From Candidatus Gastranaerophilales bacterium (lineage in GTDB: Bacteria; Cyanobacteriota; Vampirovibrionia; Gastranaerophilales; Gastranaerophilaceae): a stretch of 64,000 bases of DNA. Every line of letters starts with the position of its first letter. The stretch's first letter is position 1. The DNA lies in NCBI GenBank assembly GCA_944325105.1, contig CALUYW010000002.1, positions 62,001 through 126,000 of the forward strand, given 5' to 3'. The translations under genes were made by a program, and so were the position numbers. The notes beneath the pieces were generated by a model. That model saw only the letters and a program-made list of their open reading frames with translations. It was not told where the DNA came from and made no database searches. This document shows, piece after piece, positions 17,920 to 26,268 of the stretch.

Positions 17920-19767
17920 ATGAAAAGAATTGTGTATTTAGTGTTAATATTATTCATCGTTGCCTTTGCTCTAAAAGGCTGCCTTAAAAAGGATAGAGGC
18001 TTTGATGATGATGTGTATTTAACTGACGTAAGACCCCTCGAGGTTGTAAAATACGATTTTGAAAAACCAAAAAACGTAACAATAAACGGTGTTGATTATC
18101 TTCAAGCAAGAGGTGAGGTCGGAAAATTTGGCGGTGAGATAATTTCTTCTACAATTGGCGAAGGGCCAAAGACTTTTAATCCCTTTAATGCTAATGATAA
18201 CACTTCAGCTCAGCTATCGAGCATTATGTACGACGGGCTTGTCACAACTGACCCATACGACGGTACAATTATCCCTAAACTTGCAAAAGATGTAGAAATA
18301 CTCCCCGATAAAAAAAAATACATAGTACATCTTCGCCATGGCATAAAATGGTCGGACGGAAAAGAAATAACAGCGGATGACGTTGTATTTACCTATGGCA
18401 CTATTATTTTTGGAGGCTACGGAGATACCGCAACAAGAGATTCTCTTTATATAAACGGTAAACTCCCCACGGTTGAAAAAATTGATAAATACACGGTAAA
18501 ATTCACCACTCCCGAGCCTTTTGCACCTTTTATAAGGACACTTACTACACCCATTGCGCCAAAGCATGTATTTAAAATTGCAACAGATAAGGGAAAAAGC
18601 TACTTTAGAAGCTTCCACGATACAAATACAAAGCCAAAAGACTTTGTTACATCGGGCGCTTTTAGAATGAAAGAGTACGTTCCCGCACAAAGAGTAATTT
18701 ATGAAAGAAATCCTAACTACTATATGGTAGATAAAAAAGGGCAAAAACTTCCTTATCTTGATAAGTATATAATTTTAATAGTAGGTGATTTAAACAACGA
18801 CGCACTTAAGTTTGAAGGACTCGAGACAGATGTCATTAACTTGCAGGGTTCAATGGTAGCAAGATACAGAGAACTTGAAAAACACAGCGACTTTACGCTA
18901 TATAACCTCGGGCCCACCACAAGCACAACATTTGTAGTGTTTAATTTAAACACAAGAAAAAATAAAGAGGGTAAGTACTACGTTAACCCCATAAAACAAA
19001 GATGGTTTAATGACCCGAACTTCAGAAGCGCGGTTGATTGGGCAATTGATAGAGAAAACCTTGTCCTAAATGTTTTATCCGGAGTCGGCGAACCGCTCTA
19101 CAGTGCCGAATCTATCTCAAGCATATTTTTAAATGAAGAAATAGCAAAAGGGCACAAGCAAGACATTAGCTATGCAAGAGAACTGCTTAAAAAATCAGGT
19201 TTTTATTTAAAAGATAATAAACTATACGACAAATACTCTAACAGGGTAGAATTTGAAATGCTCACTAATGCCGGTAATACTCAAAGGGAGGCAACAGGTG
19301 TAAGCATAAAAGAGGATTTAGCACAACTTGGCATGAAAGTTAATTTTAAACCTGTTGAATTTAATTCACTTGTATCAAAACTCTCTAACACATACGATTG
19401 GGATGCTATTTTAATAGCACTTACGGGCAACCCGCTTGAACCACACTCGGGACACAATGTCTGGACTTCAAACGGAGCATTGCACCTTTTTAACCAGCGC
19501 TCGGATGAAGATTTAAAAAGCACGGATAAAATTCTGCCCTTTGAGCGCGAATTGGATGAAATATTTAAAAAAGCAGCTCTTGAAGTTGACTTTAATAAAA
19601 GAAAAGCATTGTATAATAAATATCAGCAAATTGTTGCTCAGGAAAATCCGGTAATTTATCTTTACAGCCCCGCGAATATAGTAGCTATAAGAAAAAAATT
19701 TAAAAATATATACCCCACAGAATTAGGTGGTATACTACATAATATCGAAGAGGTGTACATTAATTGA
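17920..19767 (+). CDS. Oligopeptide-type ABC transporter substrate-binding lipoprotein
   Basis: 615 residues. The signal sequence ends in a lipobox (FALKGC, Cys 21), so it should be a membrane-anchored lipoprotein. The rest matches family 5 solute-binding proteins (OppA/DppA/NikA): FNPFNANDNTSAQLSSIMYDGLVT, the DGKEITADDVVFTYG motif (about 145-160), FVTSGAFRMKEYVPAQRVIYERNPNYY, and FRSAVDWAIDRENLV. It is longer than a usual OppA (about 540). No permease or ATPase genes are nearby, so it is an orphan receptor here. The ligand could be peptides, nickel or sugars. Confidence 0.85.
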   Translation: MKRIVYLVLILFIVAFALKGCLKKDRGFDDDVYLTDVRPLEVVKYDFEKPKNVTINGVDYLQARGEVGKFGGEIISSTIGEGPKTFNPFNANDNTSAQLSSIMYDGLVTTDPYDGTIIPKLAKDVEILPDKKKYIVHLRHGIKWSDGKEITADDVVFTYGTIIFGGYGDTATRDSLYINGKLPTVEKIDKYTVKFTTPEPFAPFIRTLTTPIAPKHVFKIATDKGKSYFRSFHDTNTKPKDFVTSGAFRMKEYVPAQRVIYERNPNYYMVDKKGQKLPYLDKYIILIVGDLNNDALKFEGLETDVINLQGSMVARYRELEKHSDFTLYNLGPTTSTTFVVFNLNTRKNKEGKYYVNPIKQRWFNDPNFRSAVDWAIDRENLVLNVLSGVGEPLYSAESISSIFLNEEIAKGHKQDISYARELLKKSGFYLKDNKLYDKYSNRVEFEMLTNAGNTQREATGVSIKEDLAQLGMKVNFKPVEFNSLVSKLSNTYDWDAILIALTGNPLEPHSGHNVWTSNGALHLFNQRSDEDLKSTDKILPFERELDEIFKKAALEVDFNKRKALYNKYQQIVAQENPVIYLYSPANIVAIRKKFKNIYPTELGGILHNIEEVYIN

Positions 19768-19777
19768 GGAGAAAGTG

Positions 19778-20503
19778 ATGATTGAAAAACTCGCAAAAAT
19801 TCAAGTCGCCATGCTGGGACTTATTTTAGGCCTGTGCCTTATAATAGGCGCATCTGTTTTATCAAGCAACTTTAAGAAAAATGAAATTACCGTAACGGGT
19901 TCTGCTTATGAAATCGTAAAATCAGACAGTGCAAGCTGGAGGGTTCAACTTTCAACAAAAGCACCGACTTCGGTTGAGGCGTACAATAAACTCATGGCTC
20001 AAATGCCTATTGTAGTTGAGTTTTTAGAACAAGCAGGAATTAAAAAAGAACAGATATCATACCTTGGAATAAACAACTACCCGACATACAAAAGAGATGC
20101 CAAAGGCAACTACACTCAAGATGTTGCATTTTACAACTACAATCAAGAGCTGAAAATTACTTCAGATAACCCTGAACTTGTAAACAAAACTTACCTTGAA
20201 ACCCCCTCTTTAATTCAAAAAGGAATAACAATTCAGGCTTATCCGCCCGAATATTATTACAGTGACTTAAACAAGAAAAAAGCAGAACTTCTAAAGGCTG
20301 CAACCGCTGACGCCAAAGTCCGCGCTCAAGGTATGTTAAAAGCAACAAATAATAGAGTGGGCAAAATCTCATCCGTTAAAATGGGTGTAATGCAAATTAC
20401 TCCTGCTGATTCAAATGAAGTTTCAGACTGGGGAATAAATGACTCCAGCACAATTGATAAAAAAATAACAGCAGTAGCAAATGTGGTGTTTTCTGTGAAA
20501 TAA
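19778..20503 (+). CDS. SIMPL-domain (DUF541) membrane-anchored protein
   Basis: 241 residues from ATG 19778. I chose this start because GAGGAGA (19766-19772) lies 5-6 nt before it; a longer frame from 19727 would overlap the lipoprotein gene. One N-terminal hydrophobic segment (about 8-28, MLGLILGLCLIIGASVL) serves as anchor or uncleaved signal. The body matches SIMPL/DUF541 proteins: ITVTGSAYEIVKSDSASWRVQLS, followed by alternating beta strands, and KKAELLKAATADAKVRAQGML near the end. The biochemical role of the family is unclear. It starts 10 nt after the substrate-binding protein, so it is in the same operon. Confidence 0.8.
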   Translation: MIEKLAKIQVAMLGLILGLCLIIGASVLSSNFKKNEITVTGSAYEIVKSDSASWRVQLSTKAPTSVEAYNKLMAQMPIVVEFLEQAGIKKEQISYLGINNYPTYKRDAKGNYTQDVAFYNYNQELKITSDNPELVNKTYLETPSLIQKGITIQAYPPEYYYSDLNKKKAELLKAATADAKVRAQGMLKATNNRVGKISSVKMGVMQITPADSNEVSDWGINDSSTIDKKITAVANVVFSVK

Positions 20504-20512
20504 ACTAAAATT

Positions 20513-20539
20513 AAAACGGGGCTTATGCCCCGTTTTTTT
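20513..20539. terminator. Bidirectional hairpin terminator between SIMPL gene and gloA
   Basis: The stem AAAACGGGGC / GCCCCGTTTT with a TTAT loop is followed by a T-run on the + strand and has an A-run on its left side. It can therefore end both converging transcripts. Confidence 0.9.
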
Positions 20540-20939
20540 AACCTTTATAAATAATTTCTATCTCATTGCCGTCAGGGTCTTTTACAAAAGATATCCTTTT
20601 AACCTCAACTGTTCCGTCTTCATTTTTTATATCAAGGTTAAAAGGACTGTCGTAGAGAAGTTCAACACCTAAATCAGATGCTTTTTTAACAAAAGCATCC
20701 ATATCTTCGCATCTAAAAGCAAAGTGTCCGAAAGTTTCGCCGTTTTTATAAGGCTCAGCCGGTTTTTCCCAGTTATCTGTAAGCTCAATTTCAGGTGCAC
20801 CCTCATATTCTGCTAAAAAATAAAGTGTGCAATCATCTAAATCCTTTTTGCTTTGCAACTTTAAACCTAATAACTCCTCATAAAATCTAAGAGAATTTTC
20901 AATATTATTAACTCTTATCATTGAATGTAAATACTTCAT
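20538..20939 (-). CDS. gloA: Glyoxalase I (lactoylglutathione lyase)-like protein
   Basis: 133 residues of the vicinal oxygen chelate fold: two beta-alpha-beta-beta-beta modules. Metal ligands fit GloA: His 5 (KYLHSMIRV), a Glu in module 1 (GAPEIELTDNW), His near residue 72 (TFGHFAFR), and a Glu at the end (DPDGNEIEIIY). GloA converts the hemithioacetal of methylglyoxal and a low-molecular thiol to the lactoyl thioester. Substrate choice in this lineage is not known. SD AAGGAGGT precedes the ATG. Confidence 0.85.
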   Translation of the reverse strand: MKYLHSMIRVNNIENSLRFYEELLGLKLQSKKDLDDCTLYFLAEYEGAPEIELTDNWEKPAEPYKNGETFGHFAFRCEDMDAFVKKASDLGVELLYDSPFNLDIKNEDGTVEVKRISFVKDPDGNEIEIIYKG

Positions 20940-20968
20940 AAGACCTCCTTTTGTAGAATTTTAACATG

Positions 20969-21001
20969 AAAAAACTCCGAGAACATAAGCCCTCGGAGTT
21001 T
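20969..21001 (-). terminator. tuf operon terminator
   Basis: On the minus strand, AAACTCCGAG, a 10-nt loop, CTCGGAGTTT and then a T-run lie 24 nt past the tuf stop. This is a strong intrinsic terminator. Confidence 0.9.
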
Positions 21002-21024
21002 AATTTTATATTGTAATAAAATTA

Positions 21025-22233
21025 TTATTCAATAATTTTATCTACAACGCCGGCACCAACTGTTCTACCGCCTTCACGGATAGCGAATCTCATACCTTCT
21101 TCAATAGCAACAGGAGCGATAAGTTCAACTTCCATTACTACGTTATCACCAGGCATAACCATTTCGCCGTCAAATTTGATAGAACCGGTTACGTCAGTTG
21201 TTCTGATGTAGAACTGAGGACGGTATCCGGGGAAGAATGGTGTATGACGTCCGCCTTCGTCTTTTGTTAATACGTATACGTTAGCAGTGAATTTTGTGTG
21301 TGGGTGAATTGTACCGGGTTTAGCAAGTACTTGACCGCGTTGGATATCTTTTTTATCGATACCACGAAGTAGAGCACCAATGTTGTCACCTGCTTGACCT
21401 TGGTCAAGAAGTTTTCTGAACATTTCTACACCTGTTACAGTTGATTTTTTAGTTTCGCCGAAACCAACGATTTCAACTTCATCACCAACTTTAACAACGC
21501 CACGTTCTACTCTGCCTGTAGCAACTGTACCACGACCTGTGATAGAGAAAACGTCTTCAACAGGCATCAAGAAAGGTTTGTCTAGGTCACGTTCGGGAGT
21601 TGGGATGTAGCTGTCGATAGCATCCATAAGTTCCCAAATTTTATCAACCCATTTATCTTCGCCGCGTTGAATGCTTGGGTTAGCTTGAACAGCTTCTAAA
21701 GCTTTAAGAGCTGAACCTCTGATGAAAGGAATGTTGTCACCGTCAAATTCGTAAGATGATAACATTTCACGAACTTCCATTTCAACTAAATCAAGAAGTT
21801 CTTCATCATCAACCATATCGCATTTGTTCATAAATACAACTAGTCTGGGAACACCAACTTGACGAGCAAGTAGAATGTGTTCACGAGTTTGAGGCATAGC
21901 ACCGTCAGTTGCTGCAACTACAAGAATTGCACCGTCCATTTGAGCTGCACCTGTAATCATGTTTTTAACGTAGTCAGCGTGGCCGGGGCAGTCAACGTGT
22001 GCATAGTGACGCGCATCTGTTTCATATTCAACGTGAGCAGTTGAAATAGTAATACCACGTGCTTTTTCTTCGGGAGCTGCGTCGATTTCGTCGAATTTCT
22101 TAGCTTCGGCTTTACCTGCAGCAGCCATACAACCTGTAATCGCAGCTGTTAAAGTCGTTTTACCGTGGTCAACGTGACCAATGGTACCGACGTTAACGTG
22201 CGGTTTGGTTCTTTCAAATTTTTCTCTAGCCAT
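21025..22233 (-). CDS. tuf: Elongation factor Tu
   Basis: 402 residues; delivers aminoacyl-tRNA to the ribosome with GTP. G1 is [10 protein letters not shown]2 is the ARGITIS segment, G3 is DCPGHADY, and G4 is NKCDMVDD. The three-domain length is normal, and the end is [10 protein letters not shown] as in all bacterial EF-Tu. Its codon use is clean and the gene is less AT-rich than its neighbours, as expected for a highly expressed gene. SD GGAGA lies 9 nt before the ATG. It is the last gene of the tRNA-Thr/Thr/Tyr operon. Confidence 0.98.
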   Translation of the reverse strand: MAREKFERTKPHVNVGTIGHVDHGKTTLTAAITGCMAAAGKAEAKKFDEIDAAPEEKARGITISTAHVEYETDARHYAHVDCPGHADYVKNMITGAAQMDGAILVVAATDGAMPQTREHILLARQVGVPRLVVFMNKCDMVDDEELLDLVEMEVREMLSSYEFDGDNIPFIRGSALKALEAVQANPSIQRGEDKWVDKIWELMDAIDSYIPTPERDLDKPFLMPVEDVFSITGRGTVATGRVERGVVKVGDEVEIVGFGETKKSTVTGVEMFRKLLDQGQAGDNIGALLRGIDKKDIQRGQVLAKPGTIHPHTKFTANVYVLTKDEGGRHTPFFPGYRPQFYIRTTDVTGSIKFDGEMVMPGDNVVMEVELIAPVAIEEGMRFAIREGGRTVGAGVVDKIIE

Positions 22234-22291
22234 AAGATAGATTCTCCTTTTTCTTATTGTTTTTTGGTTGGTTGGTTTTATTTTAAAAGTG

Positions 22292-22374
22292 TGGGCAGGG
22301 GTGGATTCGAACCACCGTAGTCGTTAGACGGCAGATTTACAGTCTGCTCCCTTTAGCCACTCGGGCACCTACCC
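22292..22374 (-). tRNA. tRNA-Tyr(GTA)
   Basis: 83 nt. The acceptor stem GGGTAGG pairs with CCTGCCC (with one T-G pair). The anticodon loop ACTGTAAAT carries GTA. A long variable arm marks a class II tRNA, as expected for bacterial tRNA-Tyr. The T-loop GGTTCGAATCC is normal. CCA is not encoded. The gene is intact although its first 14 bases are repeated upstream at 22537-22550. Confidence 0.95.
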
Positions 22375-22558
22375 ATATTAAATTTTAAAATGTGCGGTTA
22401 TTTTATCTTCGGCGCCGCTCCTGTCAAATTTCAAAATGAAATTTGTTCGCTCGCTCTGCTCGCAACGTCGCCATCGATTGGTTACATCTTTCGCTTTCTC
22501 AACGAAAGCTCAAGATTAACACACGGCTTACGCTTTTCGGGCACCTACCCATATTAAA
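22361..22558 (-). repeat. 22-bp direct repeats of the tRNA-Tyr 5' end flanking a ~154-bp element
   Basis: Copy 1 is 22361-22382 and copy 2 is 22537-22558; they are identical over 22 bp, covering eight leader bases and the first 14 bases of tRNA-Tyr (GGGTAGGTGCCCGA). The enclosed 22383-22536 segment is richer in GC than its surroundings. It holds two inverted repeats: CAAATTTC/GAAATTTG (22425-22445) and GCTTTC/GAAAGC (22493-22509). No ORF of note fits. The layout looks like the insertion of a small mobile repeat (MITE- or REP-like), or a decayed integration site, with the tRNA regenerated at one end. Confidence 0.65.
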
Positions 22559-22610
22559 ATAAATTTCTAACACCGCTACCGTAGCTAAGCTCGCTCTTGC
22601 AAAAGTATTT

Positions 22611-22682
22611 TGCCCTTGACGAGATTTGAACTCGTGGCCTCTCCCTTACCAAGGGAGTGCGCTACCCCTGCGCCACAAGGGC
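22611..22682 (-). tRNA. tRNA-Thr(GGT)
   Basis: 72 nt. The acceptor stem GCCCTTG pairs with CAAGGGC. The anticodon arm CTCCC-TTGGTAA-GGGAG carries GGT. The T-arm is CACGAGTTCAAATCTCGT-like. Discriminator A; no CCA is encoded. Confidence 0.95.
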
Positions 22683-22747
22683 ATAAACTACCCTTTGACG
22701 GGTGCGGCATTAATTAAACAATTTTAAAAGTGCAATTGTAGAAAATC

Positions 22748-22819
22748 TGCCGATGGAGGGAATCGAACCCCCAACCTACGGTTTACAAAACCGTTGCTCT
22801 ACCATTGAGCCACATCGGC
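22748..22819 (-). tRNA. tRNA-Thr(TGT)
   Basis: 72 nt. The acceptor stem GCCGATG pairs with CATCGGC. The anticodon arm ACGGT-TTTGTAA-ACCGT carries TGT. Discriminator A; no CCA is encoded. It is the first product of the tRNA-tuf operon. Confidence 0.95.
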
Positions 22820-22839
22820 ATTTCTTCATGATATGTACA

Positions 22840-22868
22840 ATATTATTAAGGACAAGGCAAACTGTCAA
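22840..22868 (-). promoter_or_regulatory. Promoter of the tRNA-Thr-Thr-Tyr-tuf operon
   Basis: On the minus strand: -35 TTGACA (22863-22868), exact 17-bp spacer, -10 TAATAT (22840-22845), about 20 nt before tRNA-Thr(TGT). It is among the closest matches to the sigma-70 consensus in the window, as expected for a tRNA/EF-Tu operon. Confidence 0.85.
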
Positions 22869-22878
22869 GCAAAATTTA

Positions 22879-23802
22879 TTACAGGATATTTTTAACTTTA
22901 GAATAAAATTTATGAAATATTTTTCTTAAACCGCCTTTAATGTTTATAATGCCTTTTCCTTTTGATAATTTAAGGGCTAAATTGTACAAATCTTTATCAT
23001 AATCAAGCTTAATTATCCAATAATTTAAAATTGATGAAACTTTTTGAATATAATATTCCTCTCCCATTTTGTTGACAATTGTATCTTTTATATAACCAAA
23101 TGCTTTTTCAAATTGTTCAACAACATAGTCATTATTAAATTTCTTTTTTCTGAAAAATCTATAGTAATATCCTGCAGCATCTAAATATGTTGCCGTTTTG
23201 GCATGCGCTAAAATGTCACAGTAAAAAACCAAATCTTCACTAAAACCTAAATCTTCCTTGAAAAATATCGAACTATTACATAAAAAATCTCTGTTAAAAA
23301 TCTTGTTCCAGACTTCATAGCTCAGCTCAAGTAATTCTTTTGTCGAACTTTGAACACAAAAGGGTTTTTTGAAATTAACAATAGGTTTTAGCATACGCTT
23401 TGAATTGTCCCTTTTTACGCGCTTTTTAGTCTCCATGTACAAATGATACGGAAAAATAAGCATATCCGAAGGGTTTAAACACAGTTCTTCATAGGCTCTT
23501 TTAAGTATTGTTTCTTCTAAATAATCATCAGAATCAATAAAATAAATGTATTTTCCGCAAGCATTTTTCAACCCGTAGTTTCTGCAAAAAGATACTCCTC
23601 TGTTGTTTGCAATGTTATGTATCTTTATTCTGTCATCTTTAAATTCTTCTAAAACATTTAAAGTATTGTCGGTTGAACAATCGTTAACTACAATAAACTC
23701 AAAATCTCCAAATGTTTGATTTAGCACACTCAAGATACACTGTTTGATGTATTTTTCTTTATTATACACAGTTGTGACGATTGAAAAAAAAGGCTCTTTC
23801 AT
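22879..23802 (-). CDS. Family 2 glycosyltransferase
   Basis: 307 residues. GT-A fold signature: FSIVTTVYNKEKYIKQCILSVLNQTF, VVNDCSTDNT, NNRGVSFCRNYGLKNACGKYIYFIDSDDYLEE (the DSDD is the metal/nucleotide site). The C-terminal part is helical and basic, with no membrane helix. It adds a sugar to a surface glycan; donor and acceptor cannot be read from the sequence. It stands alone between the tRNA operon and the divergent HerA-like gene. Confidence 0.85.
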   Translation of the reverse strand: MKEPFFSIVTTVYNKEKYIKQCILSVLNQTFGDFEFIVVNDCSTDNTLNVLEEFKDDRIKIHNIANNRGVSFCRNYGLKNACGKYIYFIDSDDYLEETILKRAYEELCLNPSDMLIFPYHLYMETKKRVKRDNSKRMLKPIVNFKKPFCVQSSTKELLELSYEVWNKIFNRDFLCNSSIFFKEDLGFSEDLVFYCDILAHAKTATYLDAAGYYYRFFRKKKFNNDYVVEQFEKAFGYIKDTIVNKMGEEYYIQKVSSILNYWIIKLDYDKDLYNLALKLSKGKGIINIKGGLRKIFHKFYSKVKNIL

Positions 23803-23873
23803 ATTATAATTTTACAATAAAAGTTCACTTTGATATAATTATTAGGCAAATTTTTACGAGATAGAAAGTTAAA

Positions 23874-26267
23874 ATGCAGGTCATACAAACAATAAACGAC
23901 ACCATAAGGGTTTTATTCAGCCCCTCGGAAGAAGACTTTAAGCTCCTTGATTTTTTATTGGTGCAAGAATCCGGTAACAAATATCTGGCACAAATCATCG
24001 AAATTTATGATGATAAATATGACGCGTCACAAAACGTAGCAAGGGTAAAATTATTCTTTAAAGTCAACGAGAACGGCGAAGTATTCAGCTATGACCACTT
24101 CACCCCATCCAAGGAATGTGAAATAAATAAACTTAAAAAAGAGGAAATTTTAACTTTCATAAATGAAGGCAAAGAAGCCATAAACATTGGTCTTGACTAC
24201 AAAAGCGAAGAGCCCCTTGACATAAATCTTGATTTTTTAAAAAATAATGCGGTAATTTTCGCTGACAAAATTGACCACTCAAACAATATTTGCGCACATC
24301 TTGCCCATACAATGTCAAGATACAACAAACACAGTGTAGTATTCGACTACACCGGCACTCTTGAAATACAAAATGCAAAAAAATTAAAAGTCACAAAAGA
24401 TATCAAACTGCCTCTGGATTTTTACAGTGTTGAATACATCTGGGAAAAAGGTCTTTCTACTGCAAGCCTTGAAACACAAGCTATTTGCAGAGAAATTTTC
24501 AATGAAGTAAAAACATTTGCAAAAAAAGCTCCTGAGGGTTTTATACCGTTTAATAAATTTTTAAATGTTGTTGAAATACAATACAAAGCCACCCCTATAA
24601 CCGAGCTTACCGTACTTTTAAACAAACTTAAGGCGTATCAAAAAAATAATATATTTGCGAAAAGCAAAAAAGATTTTGAAATAATTGAAAAAACAGTAAA
24701 TGAAAACGATGTAACAATTATAGATTTTTCGGAACTGAAAACAAGTTGGCACAAAGAATTTAGCGAATTTATAATAAGAAATCTTAAAGAAGATATATTT
24801 GTATTTTTAAGATTAAATGAAACAAATACGGATATTGACCTGATTAATTTCATGTATGACAAAAAACCTAAAGTCAGGTTTATTCCGAGTATTTCATACT
24901 CGTTTTCAAAAATGCCTCATATAGTCGAGCGGGCAAAAAATTATATACTTCTTCCTACACTCAACCCCAAGCGCGACTTTGGTGCGGCAAACTTTGAACT
25001 TATGTCTATCGCAAAAGATGAATGTATTTTGTTTGGCGAAGATACTGAAGAGTTTATATTTACAATAAAAAATAACAGGTTTGAAAACAGCTCTCATAGC
25101 GAGCCAAGAGCTCTTAAAAAAACAAGGCTGAAAATTGCAGATTTAGAAATAAAAACCGGCAATACATTAAGGGAAAAACCGAGCGAAGAAATTCAAGAAC
25201 AACCGGAAGAGGCAATGCCTACGGAAGAAGAGCTGGAGTTTTTTGCTCAATTTGAAGAACCTGTTGAGGAAAAGGGAAATACGGAGGAAGAAAAAACTCC
25301 GATAAAAAAGCCTGAGGAAGAGGATATTCCGGCATATTACGATGAGCCTGCACAAAATCCTCAACAAGAAAAATCTTTGATTGAAACAAAAGAGGAAGAA
25401 GCAGTTTCACAAGCACAGGCAGAAAATAATACAGAACCCATAGAACAGGTTGAAGAAAATTTGCCCGAAGAAGAAACGGAACAGTTGCCTCAAGAAACTA
25501 TAGAAGAAACAGTATCGGAAGAAATTCAGCAAGAACCCGAAGTGCAAAAACCTCAAATGCCTGAGGGTGTGATAATTGAAGAAGCAGACACCGAGCAGGA
25601 GCTTGTTTTGGAGGAAGAAATCGCGGAGCAAACAGAGCCAGAAGAAGTATATCAACAGGTTGAAAACCTTGAAACTTTACCGATTATTGAAGAAGCCAAT
25701 GAAACACAAGAGCCCGCTTTGGATACGGAAGAGCAAAATGTCATAATCGAGCAAAATGAAAAACAGCCCGAAGAGAATTCTGACGAGCAAGTTCCAGCAG
25801 ACAATAAATTTCAAAACATTCTTGAAGAAACACAAGAAGATGAACCCCTTCAAGAAAGTCAGGACGATTCTCTTTCCCTTGAAACGCTTGCGCAACAGTC
25901 AATTGAGGCAGCGTTTAGTGAAGTTATGGATAACGAAGAGGAAGAAAAATCCGACTCAAAAGAACAAAACGATAATTCAAACTCACTTGTAATAGACAAC
26001 AATGTGGTTATAGATTTAGAAAAAATTAAAGACCAGATTGATACTAAAAACGGCAGCGAGTTGCCTATTTTTAAAAACAAAGCCGAAGTTAAAGAAAAAG
26101 AAGTTTTTAATACCGGTGATAAAATCGAGCATGATAAATACGGCAAAGGCGAAGTTGTAAAAGTAATCACTTACGCTAACCGTTCACTGTTACAAATCAA
26201 CTTTGAAGAAGTTGGCAAGAGACTTCTTGACCCTGATATTGCAAACATTAAAAAAGCAGATAAATAA
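23874..26267 (+). CDS. HerA-like protein lacking Walker A, with acidic linker and PcrA/UvrD-type C-terminal domain
   Basis: 797 residues, three parts. (1) Residues about 1-105 are a beta-rich domain (IRVLFSPSEEDFKLLDFLLVQ, YLAQIIEIYDDKY, ARVKLFFKV) similar in layout to the HAS-barrel that opens HerA/FtsK-type ATPases. (2) Residues about 115-425 follow the order of a HerA ATPase, but the P-loop position reads NAVIFADKIDHSNN with no GKT/S. VTIIDFSELK stands where Walker B would be. (3) Residues about 435-740 are a disordered Glu/Pro/Gln-rich linker, ending in a small domain (FNTGDKIEHDKYGKGEVVKVI...INFEEVGKRLLDPDIANIKKA) that resembles the C-terminal RNA-polymerase-contact domain of PcrA/UvrD helicases. 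The C-terminal match is clearer than the HerA one. Function unknown. Confidence 0.5.
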   Translation: MQVIQTINDTIRVLFSPSEEDFKLLDFLLVQESGNKYLAQIIEIYDDKYDASQNVARVKLFFKVNENGEVFSYDHFTPSKECEINKLKKEEILTFINEGKEAINIGLDYKSEEPLDINLDFLKNNAVIFADKIDHSNNICAHLAHTMSRYNKHSVVFDYTGTLEIQNAKKLKVTKDIKLPLDFYSVEYIWEKGLSTASLETQAICREIFNEVKTFAKKAPEGFIPFNKFLNVVEIQYKATPITELTVLLNKLKAYQKNNIFAKSKKDFEIIEKTVNENDVTIIDFSELKTSWHKEFSEFIIRNLKEDIFVFLRLNETNTDIDLINFMYDKKPKVRFIPSISYSFSKMPHIVERAKNYILLPTLNPKRDFGAANFELMSIAKDECILFGEDTEEFIFTIKNNRFENSSHSEPRALKKTRLKIADLEIKTGNTLREKPSEEIQEQPEEAMPTEEELEFFAQFEEPVEEKGNTEEEKTPIKKPEEEDIPAYYDEPAQNPQQEKSLIETKEEEAVSQAQAENNTEPIEQVEENLPEEETEQLPQETIEETVSEEIQQEPEVQKPQMPEGVIIEEADTEQELVLEEEIAEQTEPEEVYQQVENLETLPIIEEANETQEPALDTEEQNVIIEQNEKQPEENSDEQVPADNKFQNILEETQEDEPLQESQDDSLSLETLAQQSIEAAFSEVMDNEEEEKSDSKEQNDNSNSLVIDNNVVIDLEKIKDQIDTKNGSELPIFKNKAEVKEKEVFNTGDKIEHDKYGKGEVVKVITYANRSLLQINFEEVGKRLLDPDIANIKKADK

Positions 26268-26268
26268 A

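Noticed and set aside
18214-18744. 176-codon open frame on the minus strand
   Set aside because: It lies wholly inside the substrate-binding lipoprotein gene, is rich in Cys/Phe/Tyr as expected for an antisense shadow, and has no motif or SD.
22292-22819. A CRISPR array or multiple tRNA pseudogenes
   Set aside because: There are only two 22-bp repeat copies and no spacers of equal length; all three tRNAs fold as intact genes.
23874-26267. Calling the gene a functional HerA helicase
   Set aside because: No Walker A is visible; only a HerA-like layout is suggested.
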